This document shows positions 8,809 through 21,169 of a DNA stretch of 38,650 bases, piece by piece. The stretch covers positions 1 to 38,650 of the forward strand of contig QUBV01000025.1 of NCBI GenBank assembly GCA_014338185.1, read 5' to 3'. This stretch comes from Lysobacterales bacterium. GTDB taxonomy: Bacteria; Pseudomonadota; Gammaproteobacteria; Xanthomonadales; Rhodanobacteraceae. The notes under the pieces were generated by a model that had not been told where the DNA came from, searched no databases, and was given only the letters and a program-made list of their open reading frames with translations. Within the stretch, counting starts at the first letter, position 1. Every line of letters begins with the position of its first letter. A program made the translations under genes and the position numbers.

Positions 8809-11211
8809 TCAGAACTTGTAGGAGAAGCGCGCGAACCACGCCGCGCCATTGAGGCCGAACTGGACCGCGTCGTAGATGAAGCCGTTGTCGGTTTCGTTCG
8901 GATCCTGGCGGGTCGGGAACTGGTCGAAGATGTTCTGGCCGCCGATCGTGAACTTGGCATTGTCGGTGAAGCTCCAGGTCAGGCTCACGTCGGCCGACGT
9001 CTTGGCGCGATAGTGCGCGTTCGGCACCGGCGGACCCGAGAACGTGCCCAGCGTCATCGGCCCGAAGTAGATGAACTTGAGGTCGGCCTCCCACGCGCCC
9101 ACGCTGTAGTCGAAACCGAGCACCGCCTTCGAATGCGGCGCGCCGTTCTCGATGAACAGGCGGTCGCGCTCGCCCAGCAGCGAATCCTCGCGCCCGACCA
9201 GCGACGGCGGCGTGTGCACGCGCTTGACCTCGGTGAGCGAGCGGTTGAAGCCGAGGAAGCTCTCGAGCCGGCCATCGCCCAGATCCATCGCGTGGCTGAT
9301 CGTGAGGTCCAGGCCCTGGGTGCGCGTGTCGACCGAGTTGACGAAGAACTGCGCCTCGCCCACGCCGAGCTGTTCGAGGATCGCGCCGATGCTCGGATCG
9401 TCGGCCCCGAAGCGGCCGCTGAGCACGATGCGGTCGTCGATGTCGATGCGATAGCCGTCGAGCGTAACCGACAGTTCGTCGAGCGGACGCCAGGTGAAGC
9501 CGAGCGTGAGGCTGCGCGACTTTTCCTCGGTCAGGTCGGGGATGCCCGCCGCGCGCGCGATGGTGCCACCATTGGGCGCGAGCACGACGTCGACCGGCTC
9601 GCCGCTGATGAAGTCGGTGAAGGTCGAGGAGAAGTAACGCTGCTGCAGCGACGGCGCACGGAAGCCGGTGCTGAACGAGCCGCGCAGCAGGAACGCGTCG
9701 GTGACGCGGAACGATCCGGCCAGCTTGCCGATCGTGGTCGAGCCGAAATCGCTGTAGCGCTCGTGGCGCAGCGCCTGGTCGGTCATGAAGCGGTCGGTCC
9801 AGTCGATTTCGACGTCGCCGTACACGGCCCAGCTGTTGCGGCTCTTGTCGGTGGCATCACCGGGCTGGAAGCCCGGAAAGCCCTGGCTGCCCGCGTTGCC
9901 GCCGCCGGGGCCGTCCATGTCGATGTACGACCCGGGTTCACCGGCGAAGATCTGGTAGTTCTCGCGGCGGAACTCGCCGCCGAAGGCGACGTTTGCACCC
10001 CGCATGAAGCCGTCGAAGAAGCGCGAGAAGTCGAGGTTGGTGGTGGCCTGCGAGAACGAGAAGCCACCCGCGTAGAACTCGCTCGGACTGATGCCGGCGC
10101 CGCCCTGCTGCAGGTCGTGGTTGGCGATCGAGGCGTTGATCGTGTGGCGGATGGTGTCGAGCAGCTTGTTGTAGCCAAAGGTCTGCGACGCATCCACGCG
10201 CCAGTCGTTCCAGGTCCACCACACCCCGAACGAGCCGTGGCGATCCTGGATGTAGGGATCGATGAACGGCACGAAGCCGTCCGGGTACATCGCCGCCGAG
10301 TTGCGCGAGGGGATGTCGTCCGAGCCGATGCCGCCACGCGCGAACGCGGCCGAGGAGGCATCGCGGTTCTGCATGCCGCCGTCGAAGTAGAAGTGCGCGC
10401 CATCGCCGAAGGGGATGTCGCCATTGACGTAGAACGTGCCGTTCTCGACCGCGGTGTCGCCGATGATGCGCAGCGGATCGGCTGAAGTGGTGCGGTTGGA
10501 GCGGCCGCGGTCGAGGTACTCGGCGGTCAGCGCGACCACGCCGTCATTGCCGACCGCGAAGCCGCAATAGGCCGAGCCGAGGTAGTTCTTGCCGTCGCCG
10601 CGCGTGTACTGGCCATAGCCGGCCACCGCCTCGCAGCCTTGCCGGCGCTTGAGCGCGACGTTGATCACGCCCGCGATCGCATCCGAGCCGTACTGGGCGG
10701 CCGCGCCATCACGCAGGATCGACACGTTCTCGATCGCCAGCAGCGGGATCGTGTTGAGGTCGGTGCCGGTGTTGCCGCGGTTGCGCGCGCCGAACAGGTT
10801 GACCAGCGCGGTCGAATGCAGGCGCTTGCCGTTGACCAGCACGAGGGTCTGGTCCGAGCCGAGCCCGCGCAGCGCCGCCGAGTCGACCGAATCGGCATTG
10901 TCGGCACCGGTCTGGCGGCCGGAGATGAACGATGGCGCGGCGTACTCGAGCGTCTGCGCGAGGTCGAAGGAGGCACCCTGCTCGGCCGCCTTGGTCATCG
11001 GCAGCACGTCCACCGGCACCGGCGTCTCGGTATCCGAGGAACGGTCGTAGCGGCGCGAACCCAGCACCACGATGCCTTCGAGCTGGGTGGTGGATTCCTC
11101 CTGCGGACCCTGCGCCGTGGCCGTCTGCGCGTGCAGCGGCAGGCCGCCGAAGCTGCTGCCCAGACCCAACAGCGCGGCGCCGAGCGCCACATGGATGCGT
11201 GACCGTGTCAT
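8809..11211 (-). CDS. TonB-dependent outer-membrane receptor
   Basis: This is an outer-membrane active transporter of 800 aa that takes energy from TonB-ExbBD; its ligand cannot be read from the sequence. A signal peptide (cleavage near LPLHAQ) is followed by a short TonB-box-like segment (GIVVLGSRR). The plug domain comes next (ALRGLGSDQTLVLVNGKR, then ILRDGAAAQYGSDAIAGVIN). A 22-strand-type barrel ends in the terminal aromatic FARFSYKF needed for BAM-dependent insertion. The ATG at 11211 has GGAGG four bases upstream. It is followed on the same strand, after a strong hairpin, by the repeat protein, which has its own -10 element, so the two are probably separate transcripts. No adjacent sigma/anti-sigma pair, hydrolase or periplasmic binding protein hints at a substrate. 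Confidence 0.93.
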   Translation of the reverse strand: MTRSRIHVALGAALLGLGSSFGGLPLHAQTATAQGPQEESTTQLEGIVVLGSRRYDRSSDTETPVPVDVLPMTKAAEQGASFDLAQTLEYAAPSFISGRQTGADNADSVDSAALRGLGSDQTLVLVNGKRLHSTALVNLFGARNRGNTGTDLNTIPLLAIENVSILRDGAAAQYGSDAIAGVINVALKRRQGCEAVAGYGQYTRGDGKNYLGSAYCGFAVGNDGVVALTAEYLDRGRSNRTTSADPLRIIGDTAVENGTFYVNGDIPFGDGAHFYFDGGMQNRDASSAAFARGGIGSDDIPSRNSAAMYPDGFVPFIDPYIQDRHGSFGVWWTWNDWRVDASQTFGYNKLLDTIRHTINASIANHDLQQGGAGISPSEFYAGGFSFSQATTNLDFSRFFDGFMRGANVAFGGEFRRENYQIFAGEPGSYIDMDGPGGGNAGSQGFPGFQPGDATDKSRNSWAVYGDVEIDWTDRFMTDQALRHERYSDFGSTTIGKLAGSFRVTDAFLLRGSFSTGFRAPSLQQRYFSSTFTDFISGEPVDVVLAPNGGTIARAAGIPDLTEEKSRSLTLGFTWRPLDELSVTLDGYRIDIDDRIVLSGRFGADDPSIGAILEQLGVGEAQFFVNSVDTRTQGLDLTISHAMDLGDGRLESFLGFNRSLTEVKRVHTPPSLVGREDSLLGERDRLFIENGAPHSKAVLGFDYSVGAWEADLKFIYFGPMTLGTFSGPPVPNAHYRAKTSADVSLTWSFTDNAKFTIGGQNIFDQFPTRQDPNETDNGFIYDAVQFGLNGAAWFARFSYKF

Positions 11212-11300
11212 GCGACCTCCAACGAATTCTTAAGGTTTGCAGCTTACCCCAACTCGCACCCATGTGAACGATTGCTGCCCGCGTCGACGCGCCGCACCAC

Positions 11301-11330
11301 CTGACGCCTGCCACGAGCGCCCGCTACAAT
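11301..11330 (+). promoter_or_regulatory. Promoter for the WGR-domain gene
   Basis: CTGACG (11301-11306) and TACAAT (11325-11330) are separated by 18 bp, matching the -35 and -10 consensus at 4/6 and 5/6. The expected start of transcription (about 11337) is only six bases before the first ATG, so the message would be leaderless or nearly so. Confidence 0.55.
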
Positions 11331-11342
11331 CGGGCGCTCACC

Positions 11343-11600
11343 ATGCGCGTATTCATGCAAACCCAGACCGCCGGCGCCGACAGCCCGCGCTACTACCAGC
11401 TCGTGCTGGAGCAGGACCTGCTCGGTGGCTGGACGCTGTTCCGCGAATGGGGCCAGCAGGGCGCCCACCGCGCGAGCAGCAAGCGCGAGCAATACCTCGA
11501 GCGCGACGCCGCGCTGGCCGCGTTCGAGCGTGCCCGCGACGCCCAGCTCGGGCGCGGTTTTCGCATCATGTTCAGCCAGGGCTTCGACGGCCCGCGCTGA
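11343..11600 (+). CDS. Stand-alone WGR-domain protein
   Basis: This is an 85-aa cytosolic protein made up of almost nothing but a WGR domain, a small fold known from poly(ADP-ribose) polymerases and some bacterial regulators, where it contacts nucleic acid. The visible core is [25 protein letters not shown], with WGQQG at the position of the usual W-G-R-x-G, followed by the helical segment with conserved basic and aromatic residues ([17 protein letters not shown]) and FRIMFSQGF. The Arg of the namesake motif is replaced by Gln. No Shine-Dalgarno sequence precedes ATG 11343; an internal ATG at 11355 would give a short leader and is a possible alternative start. The role is unknown. It lies 176 bp upstream of hemE on the same strand. 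Confidence 0.75.
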   Translation: MRVFMQTQTAGADSPRYYQLVLEQDLLGGWTLFREWGQQGAHRASSKREQYLERDAALAAFERARDAQLGRGFRIMFSQGFDGPR

Positions 11601-11776
11601 AAACCCGTGACACCGATGCCCCAAGCCCGACCAGGGACGGTCGGACGCGACGCAGGCATGCCAATGCCCGTCTCGTGCCCGCAGCCGCCGCGCAGATCGC
11701 CAGCCGCGGCAGGCCGTGCCACGGGCGCCGGCACCGCCACAGCGCACCCCATTCCAACGTCTCCAAGGCCCCTTGC

Positions 11777-12826
11777 ATGACCCCGCCCGACCATCGCTTC
11801 CTGCGCGCCCTGCGGCGCGAGCCCGTCGACGCCACGCCGATCTGGATCATGCGCCAGGCCGGGCGCTACCTGCCCGAATACCGCGCCACACGCGCGCGCG
11901 CGGGCAGCTTCTTGGCGCTGGCGCAGACGCCCGAACTGGCCTGCGAGGTCACCCTGCAACCGATCCGGCGCTTCGCGCTCGATGCGGCGATCCTGTTCTC
12001 GGACATCCTCACCGTGCCCGATGCGATGGGCCTGGGCCTGCATTTCGTCGAGGGCGAGGGGCCCAAGTTCGCGCGGCCGCTGCGCGATGCCGCCTCGATC
12101 CGCGCGCTGGGCGTGCCCGATCCGGCCACGAGCCTGCGCTACGTCACTGATGCGGTGCGCCTGATCCGCCACGAACTGCACGGGCGCGTGCCGTTGATCG
12201 GCTTCGCCGGCAGCCCCTGGACGCTGGCCTGCTACATGATCGAAGGCGAGGGCTCGGCCAGCTTCGCGCGCGCCAAGGCGCTGGCGCTGCAGGACCCCGC
12301 GCTCATGCACCACCTGCTCGATGTGCTTGCGCGCAGCGTGGCCACCTATCTCGCCGCGCAGGCCGCGGCCGGGGCGCAGGCACTCATGCTGTTCGACACC
12401 TGGGGCGGCCTGCTCACGCCCACGATGTTCACCGAGTTCTCGTTGCGCTGGCTCGGCGCGGTGGTGGCGCAGGTGCGGGCGCAGGCTCCGGAGGTACCCC
12501 TTATCCTGTTCTCCAAGGGCGCCAATGCGCACCTGGAGGGGCTGGCCGACACCGGCTGCGATGCGCTCGGACTGGACTGGACCATCGACATCGGCGACGC
12601 GCGCGCCCGCGTGGGTACGCGCGTCGCGCTGCAGGGCAATCTCGACCCGGCCGTGCTGGCCGCCACGCCGGCCACGATCCGCGCCCAGGCCGCCGCGGTG
12701 CTCGACGCGTTCGGCCCGCATCCGGGCCACGTGTTCAACCTCGGCCATGGCATCACGCCCGACATCGACCCCGCCCATGTGGCCGCACTGGTGGATGCGG
12801 TGCACGAGCTGAGCCGGCGCGGCTGA
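11777..12826 (+). CDS. hemE: Uroporphyrinogen decarboxylase
   Basis: This cytosolic enzyme decarboxylates the four acetate side chains of uroporphyrinogen III to give coproporphyrinogen III in haem synthesis. At 349 aa it has the normal length. The family signature [15 protein letters not shown] holds the substrate-binding arginines R26 and R30; the catalytic Asp is D76 in [48 protein letters not shown] and the C-terminal [13 protein letters not shown] are all present. The frame stays open far upstream, but homology and the ATG at 11777 set the start; only a weak AAGG precedes it. Its last codons form one arm of a palindrome shared with the convergent kinase gene. Confidence 0.96.
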   Translation: MTPPDHRFLRALRREPVDATPIWIMRQAGRYLPEYRATRARAGSFLALAQTPELACEVTLQPIRRFALDAAILFSDILTVPDAMGLGLHFVEGEGPKFARPLRDAASIRALGVPDPATSLRYVTDAVRLIRHELHGRVPLIGFAGSPWTLACYMIEGEGSASFARAKALALQDPALMHHLLDVLARSVATYLAAQAAAGAQALMLFDTWGGLLTPTMFTEFSLRWLGAVVAQVRAQAPEVPLILFSKGANAHLEGLADTGCDALGLDWTIDIGDARARVGTRVALQGNLDPAVLAATPATIRAQAAAVLDAFGPHPGHVFNLGHGITPDIDPAHVAALVDAVHELSRRG

Positions 12827-12836
12827 GGGCGCCGCC

Positions 12837-12845
<9 letters not shown>
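12818..12845. terminator. Shared palindrome spanning both stop codons of hemE and the kinase gene
   Basis: CGCGGCTGAG (12818-12827) and CTCAGCCGCG (12836-12845) form a perfect 10-bp stem with an 8-nt loop (GGCGCCGC). Each arm contains the last codons and TGA of one of the two convergent genes, so both end in CGC GGC TGA. It probably terminates both directions. No U-tract is present. Confidence 0.5.
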
Positions 12846-16388
<3,543 letters not shown>

Positions 16389-16470
16389 GGGCCCTCCCTG
16401 GGCGCGATGTTGCCACGGCGCGAGCGTGCGGTCAGGTGGCGCGCCTGCCGCGGCGACGCCGGCGCTCGCA

Positions 16471-16476
16471 TAGAAT
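16471..16476 (+). promoter_or_regulatory. -10 hexamer implying a leaderless GTPase mRNA
   Basis: TAGAAT ends seven bases before the A of the GTPase ATG at 16483, so the expected transcription start is the A of the start codon itself. There is no Shine-Dalgarno sequence and no convincing -35 box. Confidence 0.55.
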
Positions 16477-16482
16477 CGGCGC

Positions 16483-17985
16483 ATGCCCGCTCCCCGCCTG
16501 CCCCTGCGCCTGTTGCTGCTGGCCGCGCTCGCGCTCGCCGCCGCGCTCGTGTTGGGCTTGGTGCTGACCACGCTCAACAGCTTGCTCGAGTTCCATGAGC
16601 GCGTGGCTGCGCTGCCGCTGTGGCTGCGTGCGCCGCTGCTCGCGCTGGGTGCGCTGCTGCTCGCGGGCCTCGCCTACCTGCTGTGGCGCCTCGCGCGCCC
16701 GGCGCGCGGCGGTGCGGCGCCGGGCGCCGGCGCACCGCCCTCGCGCGATGCGATCCAGGCGCGGCTCGACGCGCTGCACGAGCGCGCGGTCGATACCGGC
16801 GCCCTGCAAGCCGAGCTGGCCGAACTGGATCGCCGCCACCACAGTGGCGAGCTGTACGTGGCGCTGTTCGGCGAAATCGCGACCGGCAAGTCGAGCCTGA
16901 TCCGCGCGCTCGCGCCGCAGGCCGCGGTCGCGGTCGACGTGCGCGGCGGCACCACGCGCGCGGTCAGCCTGCATCGCGGCACGCTGCCGGGCGGGAGCGC
17001 ACTCACGCTGGCCGACGTGCCCGGCAGCGGCGAGGTCGATGGCGCGCTGCACGAGCAGCTCGCACGCGAGGAAGCGCTGCGTGCGCATGCGGTGCTGTAC
17101 CTGGCTGACGCGGACCTCGGCCGCAGCCAGGACGGCGAGCTGCGCTGGCTGGTGCAATTCGGCAAGCCGCTGCTGCTCGTGCTCAACAAGGCCGACCAGT
17201 ACAGTCCGGCCGAACGCGACGCGCTGCTCGCGCGCTGGCGCGAGCGCTACGGCGACTGCACCCGGGCCATCGTCGCGGTGAGCGCGGGCGGCAGCGAACG
17301 CTGGGAGCGGCTCTTGGCCGACGGCCGGCGCGAACGGATCGAGCGCGAGCGCATGCCCGACATCGAGGCACTGCTGGCGGCGCTGGAGCACATCGCCGCG
17401 CACGGTGCCGGCGCGCTCGAAGCCGGCCGCCAGGCCGCGGTGCTGGCCCGCGTCGGCCAGCGCAGCGACGAACTCGCGCGCGAGGCCGCCGCACGCGATG
17501 CTGCCGCCGCGGTCGCGCGCTACACGCGTCGCGCGGTGATCGGCGCGCTGGCCGCGGTGGCGCCGGGCAGCGACCTGCTGATCCAGGGCGCGCTCGCCAC
17601 CGGCCTCGTGCGCGAACTCGCGCGCATCCACGGCGTGGCCGTGCGCGAACTCGACATCGAGGCGATGTTGTCGCGCGTGGGCCTGACCGTGCGCAGCAGC
17701 AGCGCGATCGTGCTCGCGATCGCGGGCAACGCGCTCAAGGCGTTCCCGGGGCTGGGCACGCTCGGCGGTGGCGTGCTGCACGCGATCGCCTACGGACTGG
17801 TGTTCGACAGCCTCGGCCACGCGCTGGCCGACACGCTGGCGCAGCATGCGGCGCTGGATGCGGCCGATGTCGAGACGCGCCTGCGCGCGTTGCTGGCGCA
17901 GCCACGGCGCGAGCGCGTCGAGCGCGTCGCGCAGCTCGCGTTCGATGCGCTGCGCGATCGCGGCGCCGGCGGCGCGGCCGACTGA
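16483..17985 (+). CDS. Membrane-anchored Era-like GTPase with DUF697-like C-terminus
   Basis: This is a 500-aa GTP-binding protein of the TRAFAC/Era-like group. Two predicted membrane helices lie at the N-terminus ([19 protein letters not shown] and [17 protein letters not shown]), joined by a short periplasmic loop. The G-domain shows G1 GEIATGKSS (130-138; K136, S137), a G2-type Thr in RGGTTRAV, G3 DVPG (178-181) and G4 NKAD (235-238). The C-terminal third, with [26 protein letters not shown], resembles the DUF697 helical domain, which is often membrane-associated. The substrate or partner is not known. It is the first gene of a plus-strand block in which a second GTPase of the same type lies beyond a YceI-b561-YceI cluster. 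A hairpin begins directly after the stop codon. Confidence 0.85.
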   Translation: MPAPRLPLRLLLLAALALAAALVLGLVLTTLNSLLEFHERVAALPLWLRAPLLALGALLLAGLAYLLWRLARPARGGAAPGAGAPPSRDAIQARLDALHERAVDTGALQAELAELDRRHHSGELYVALFGEIATGKSSLIRALAPQAAVAVDVRGGTTRAVSLHRGTLPGGSALTLADVPGSGEVDGALHEQLAREEALRAHAVLYLADADLGRSQDGELRWLVQFGKPLLLVLNKADQYSPAERDALLARWRERYGDCTRAIVAVSAGGSERWERLLADGRRERIERERMPDIEALLAALEHIAAHGAGALEAGRQAAVLARVGQRSDELAREAAARDAAAAVARYTRRAVIGALAAVAPGSDLLIQGALATGLVRELARIHGVAVRELDIEAMLSRVGLTVRSSSAIVLAIAGNALKAFPGLGTLGGGVLHAIAYGLVFDSLGHALADTLAQHAALDAADVETRLRALLAQPRRERVERVAQLAFDALRDRGAGGAAD

Positions 17986-18010
17986 GGCGCTGCGGCCTGG
18001 CCGCGGCGCC
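17986..18010 (+). terminator. Hairpin immediately after the first GTPase gene
   Basis: GGCGCTGCGGC (17986-17996) and GCCGCGGCGCC (18000-18010) pair over 11 positions, one of them a G-U wobble, with a 3-nt loop. It begins at the base after the TGA. No U-tract follows, so it may terminate only partly before the YceI genes. Confidence 0.45.
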
Positions 18011-18098
18011 CGGTGCAACGCAGCGTTCACGCGCGCACGCTGGCAGCGCCGCGCGTTTCTTGCCAAGCTGGCTGCCCTTGCCACCCACCGGAGGCCCG

Positions 18099-18722
18099 AT
18101 GCCGCTGCCGCATGCCTGGCTCGTATCCGCACTGGCGGCTGCCGCGCTGCTGCCGTGCGCGCGCGCGGCGAACGTGCAGTGGCGCCTGGATGCCCGCCAT
18201 TCGCAGGTGCAGTTCGGCGTCGACCACCAGGGCTACTCGACCACGTTCGGCCACCTGCGGATCAAGGATGGCCTGCTCGACTTCGATCCACACGACTGGT
18301 CGAGCGCGCGGCTCGAGGTCGAGATCGACATGACGTCGGTGTCGCTCGGCGATACGCGGCTCGATGCCGCGGTGCGCGCGGCGGCGCTGCTCGACACCGC
18401 GCGCTGGCCGAGCGCGCGCTTCACCAGCCGCCGCGTCGAGTCACGCGACGGCCGCCATGGCGTGGTGCACGGCCAGTTGCAGTGGCGTGGCCACACGCGT
18501 CCGCTCGCGCTCGCGGTCACGTTGAATCGCCTCGCGCCGGACCCATATTCGATGCGCCGCAAGATCGGCTTTTCGGCCACGGCCACGCTCGCGCGACAGG
18601 AGTTCGGCATCACCCGCTACCCGGATGCGATCGGCGCCGACGTGGCGCTGCGCATCGAGGTGGAGGGCTTCCGCGCCACCGGCGCACCACCGCTGGAGAC
18701 CACCGATGGCACTCAAGAGTGA
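18099..18722 (+). CDS. YceI-family periplasmic protein (first copy)
   Basis: This is a 207-aa exported protein of the YceI family, a lipocalin-like barrel that in characterised members binds polyisoprenoid lipids in the periplasm. A signal peptide (LVSALAAAALLPCARA) is followed by the family start WRLDARHSQVQFGVDHQGYSTTFGHL. Next come the paired acidic/polar segment DMTSVSLGDTRLDAAVR, the LLDTARWPSARFTS block and the RPLALAVTLNRL strand. The ATG at 18099 has GGAGG five bases upstream, which favours it over the longer in-frame start at 18060. The gene overlaps the cytochrome b561 gene by 17 bases, so they are co-translated. A role in quinone or isoprenoid handling beside the cytochrome is inferred from the fold and context only. 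Confidence 0.88.
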   Translation: MPLPHAWLVSALAAAALLPCARAANVQWRLDARHSQVQFGVDHQGYSTTFGHLRIKDGLLDFDPHDWSSARLEVEIDMTSVSLGDTRLDAAVRAAALLDTARWPSARFTSRRVESRDGRHGVVHGQLQWRGHTRPLALAVTLNRLAPDPYSMRRKIGFSATATLARQEFGITRYPDAIGADVALRIEVEGFRATGAPPLETTDGTQE

Positions 18723-19266
18723 TGCGCTGCGCTGGGGCAGCCTCGCCAAGTTCTTCCACTGGAGCGTGGTCGTGCTGCTGCTGGTGCAGGGCACGCTCGG
18801 ACTGGTCATGGTCGACCTGCCCAAGCGGCCGAGCGTGATTCCGCTGTTCAACCTGCACAAGTCGCTCGGCCTCACGATCCTGCTGCTGGCGCTGTTGCGC
18901 CTGCTGTGGCGCGCCTTCGACCGCCACCCGCAGCCGCCCGCGGGCATGCCGCAATGGCAGGTATTGGGCGCGCGCGCGGGCCACGCCCTGCTCTACGGCC
19001 TGCTGTTCGCGCTGCCGGTGAGCGGCTGGCTGTTCGACTCGGCCGCCTCGCTGCGGCCGCTGTTCTGGTGGGGACTGGTCAAGCTGCCCAATCTCATGGG
19101 CGGCCCGAGCGAGGCCCTCAAGCCGATCTTCCAGGCCAGCCACCAGTGGCTGTTCGTGGCACTGGTGCTGGTGGCCGCCGGTCACGCCGCCGCCGCTCTC
19201 GTGCACCATTTCGTCAACCGCGACGACGTGCTGCGGCGCATGCTGCCGGGCCGGCGTGGCACCTGA
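18706..19266 (+). CDS. Cytochrome b561 (CybB-like)
   Basis: This is a 186-aa inner-membrane dihaem cytochrome b561 with four helices, likely passing electrons between a quinone pool and the periplasmic side. The histidines expected to bind haem are H18 (KFFHWS), H51 (FNLHKSLG), H146 (ASHQWLF) and H160 (AAGHAAAA). The 14-residue spacing of the last pair and the overall layout match CybB of E. coli. H93 (AGHALLYG) is an extra conserved-looking His. The ATG at 18706 lies inside the end of the preceding yceI-like gene, with GGAGA seven bases upstream. Pairing of a b561 gene with YceI is known (yceJ-yceI in E. coli); here the cytochrome is flanked by a YceI gene on each side. Confidence 0.92.
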   Translation: MALKSDALRWGSLAKFFHWSVVVLLLVQGTLGLVMVDLPKRPSVIPLFNLHKSLGLTILLLALLRLLWRAFDRHPQPPAGMPQWQVLGARAGHALLYGLLFALPVSGWLFDSAASLRPLFWWGLVKLPNLMGGPSEALKPIFQASHQWLFVALVLVAAGHAAAALVHHFVNRDDVLRRMLPGRRGT

Positions 19267-19291
19267 ATCCATTCCTGCAGGGAGACTTCCG

Positions 19292-19834
19292 ATGTTGCGT
19301 ACCCTCCTCATGTGCACCTTGCTGTTGCCCGCCGTTGCGTTCGCGCGCGACTGGCAGGTCGATGCCGCCGCGAGCACGCTCGGTTTCACGGGCAGTTACC
19401 AGGGCGAGGCGTTCACGGGCCGCTTCAAGTCGTTCGAGGCGCAGATCCGCTACGACGCGGCCGACCTGGCCACGGCCCGCTTCGACGTCAAGGTCGACCT
19501 CGCCAGCGTCGACACCACCAGCAGCGAACGCGACGACACGCTCAAGGGCAGCGATTTCTTCGCGGTGGCCAAGTTCCCGAGCGCGCACTTCGTCACCAGC
19601 GCTTTCAGCGCGGGCAGCGATGGCAGCGTGACCGCGCAGGGCCAGCTCACGCTGCGCGACCACACCCGTCCGGTCACGCTCAAGGTCAAGTTCGCTGCCG
19701 ACGGCGACCACGCCACGCTCAGCGTGGACACGGTGCTCAAGCGTGCCGATTTCGGCGTGGGCAGCGGCAGCGACTGGGACGACATCAGTGCCGAGATCCC
19801 GGTGCACGGCCAGCTCAAGCTCAGTGCGCGCTGA
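19292..19834 (+). CDS. YceI-family periplasmic protein (second copy)
   Basis: This is a 180-aa exported YceI protein. The signal peptide (MLRTLLMCTLLLPAVAFA) precedes RDWQVDAAASTLGFTGSYQGEAFTG, a lysine-bearing SERDDTLKGSDFFAVAKFPSA block and the closing DWDDISAEIPVHGQLKLSAR. This copy keeps the canonical D-x-L-K-G-x-D-F-F-x-x-x-x-F-P motif. The first copy has a modified version (LDAAVRAAALLDTARWP), so the two are probably not interchangeable. The ATG at 19292 has GGGAG at workable spacing and lies 25 bp after the cytochrome gene, in the same transcript. The next gene starts at the base following this gene's TGA. Confidence 0.92.
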   Translation: MLRTLLMCTLLLPAVAFARDWQVDAAASTLGFTGSYQGEAFTGRFKSFEAQIRYDAADLATARFDVKVDLASVDTTSSERDDTLKGSDFFAVAKFPSAHFVTSAFSAGSDGSVTAQGQLTLRDHTRPVTLKVKFAADGDHATLSVDTVLKRADFGVGSGSDWDDISAEIPVHGQLKLSAR

Positions 19835-21169
19835 GTGAAGCGCGTGCGCCACTGGTGGCAGCGCCTGCGCGGCGGCGGCGCGCCGGCTGCGCCTGTCGCC
19901 GACGGCAGCGTCCACCACGCCCAGGCCAGCGCGAGCCTGCGCGCGCTGCTCGACGACCGCCAGATCCCGGCCGCGGTGCGCAACAGCCTGTCCGCCGAGT
20001 TCGCACGCCTGGAATCGATGCTGGCCAAGCTCGAACGCGAGGAACTGCACATCGCGGTGTTCGGGCGTGTGAGCGTGGGCAAGTCCGCGCTGGCCAACGC
20101 GCTGCTCGGCGAAGCCGCGTTCGCGGTGGGCGTGCTGCATGGCACGACCCGCGAGGCGGCGCAGCGCCGCTGGCACGCGGTCGCCGGCAGCGGCGTGCAC
20201 CTGATCGACACGCCCGGCATCGACGAACTCGATGGCGAGGCGCGCGAACGGCTCGCCTTCGAGGTGGCCGAGGTGGCCGACCTCGTGGTGTTCGTGGTCG
20301 ATGGCGACCTCACCCACAACGAGCACGCCGCGCTCACCACGCTCGCGCGCACGCAGCGCCCGCTGCTGCTGGCGCTCAACAAGTCCGACCGCTACGACGA
20401 GGCCGAGTGCGCGGCCCTGCTGGCGCGCCTGCGCGAGCGCAGCGCCGGGCTGGTGCAGGCCGAGGATGTGGTCGCGATCGCGGCCCAGCCCGCTCCGCTC
20501 AAGCGCGTGCGCGTGGATGCGCAAGGCCGCGAGCAGGTGCAGTGGGACGAGCGCGCACCCGCGATCGAGGCGCTGCGCGCGCGCCTGACCGCGATCATCG
20601 AACGCGAGGGCAAGACGCTGGCCGCGCTCAACGCGGGCCTGTTCGCCGGACGCGTCACCGATGCGGTCGGCGCCCGCATCGCCCAGGCGCGGCGCGAGCT
20701 GGCCGACCGGGTGATCCGCCAGTACTGCATCGCCAAGGCCGTCGCGGTTGCCCTCAACCCGATCCCGGTGGCCGACCTGCTCGCGGCCGGCGCGCTCGAC
20801 GCGGCCCTGGTCATGCACCTGGGCCGCGTCTACGGCCTGCCGCTCACGCGCCGCGAGGCGGGCGCCCTGCTCGCGGTGATCAGCGCGCAACTGGTCGCGC
20901 TCATGAGCGCGATCTGGGGCGTGCACCTGGCCGCCGCGGCGTTCAAGGGACTCAGCGCCGGCCTGTCGACGCTGGTCACCGCGGGCGCGCAGGGCGCGCT
21001 GGCCTGGTATGCCACCGAACTGGTCGCGCGCGCCGCCGAGAAGTACCTCGTGGCGGGCAAGTCCTGGGGCGAACTCGGCCCCAAGCGCGTGGTCGCCGAC
21101 ATCGTGGCGAGCCTCGACCGCGACTCGATCCTGCGCGAGGCGCGCAAGGAAATCCTCGCGCGCCTGTGA
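19835..21169 (+). CDS. Era-like GTPase with DUF697-like C-terminus (second copy)
   Basis: This is a 444-aa GTP-binding protein paralogous in layout to the one at 16483 but without the N-terminal membrane helices. It has G1 GRVSVGKSA (from residue 77; K83, S84), a Thr in HGTTREA for G2, G3 DTPG (125-128) and G4 NKSD (182-185). The C-terminal half carries hydrophobic helices (VAVALNPIPVADLLAAGALDAALV and LLAVISAQLVALMSAIWGVHLAAAAF) like the DUF697 domain, so it may still bind the membrane. The start is GTG directly after the preceding TGA, with no spacer and no good Shine-Dalgarno sequence, which implies translational coupling to the second YceI gene. The stop codon lies in the loop of a small hairpin. 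The role is unknown; the context points to the envelope. Confidence 0.85.
   Translation: MKRVRHWWQRLRGGGAPAAPVADGSVHHAQASASLRALLDDRQIPAAVRNSLSAEFARLESMLAKLEREELHIAVFGRVSVGKSALANALLGEAAFAVGVLHGTTREAAQRRWHAVAGSGVHLIDTPGIDELDGEARERLAFEVAEVADLVVFVVDGDLTHNEHAALTTLARTQRPLLLALNKSDRYDEAECAALLARLRERSAGLVQAEDVVAIAAQPAPLKRVRVDAQGREQVQWDERAPAIEALRARLTAIIEREGKTLAALNAGLFAGRVTDAVGARIAQARRELADRVIRQYCIAKAVAVALNPIPVADLLAAGALDAALVMHLGRVYGLPLTRREAGALLAVISAQLVALMSAIWGVHLAAAAFKGLSAGLSTLVTAGAQGALAWYATELVARAAEKYLVAGKSWGELGPKRVVADIVASLDRDSILREARKEILARL

Noticed and set aside
7028-10485. Long plus-strand open frames opposite the repeat-protein and TonB receptor genes
   Set aside because: Shadow frames: Arg/Ala/Val-rich, no motif, overlapping genes with signal peptides and conserved domains.
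11237-11776. Upstream extension of HemE to a 529-residue protein
   Set aside because: The extension overlaps the WGR gene in another frame, is Arg/Pro-rich and has no counterpart in HemE, whose homology begins at 11777.
16389-16577. N-terminal extension of the hybrid kinase by 63 residues
   Set aside because: It would overlap the divergent GTPase start and bury the signal peptide; a good Shine-Dalgarno sequence precedes the ATG at 16388.
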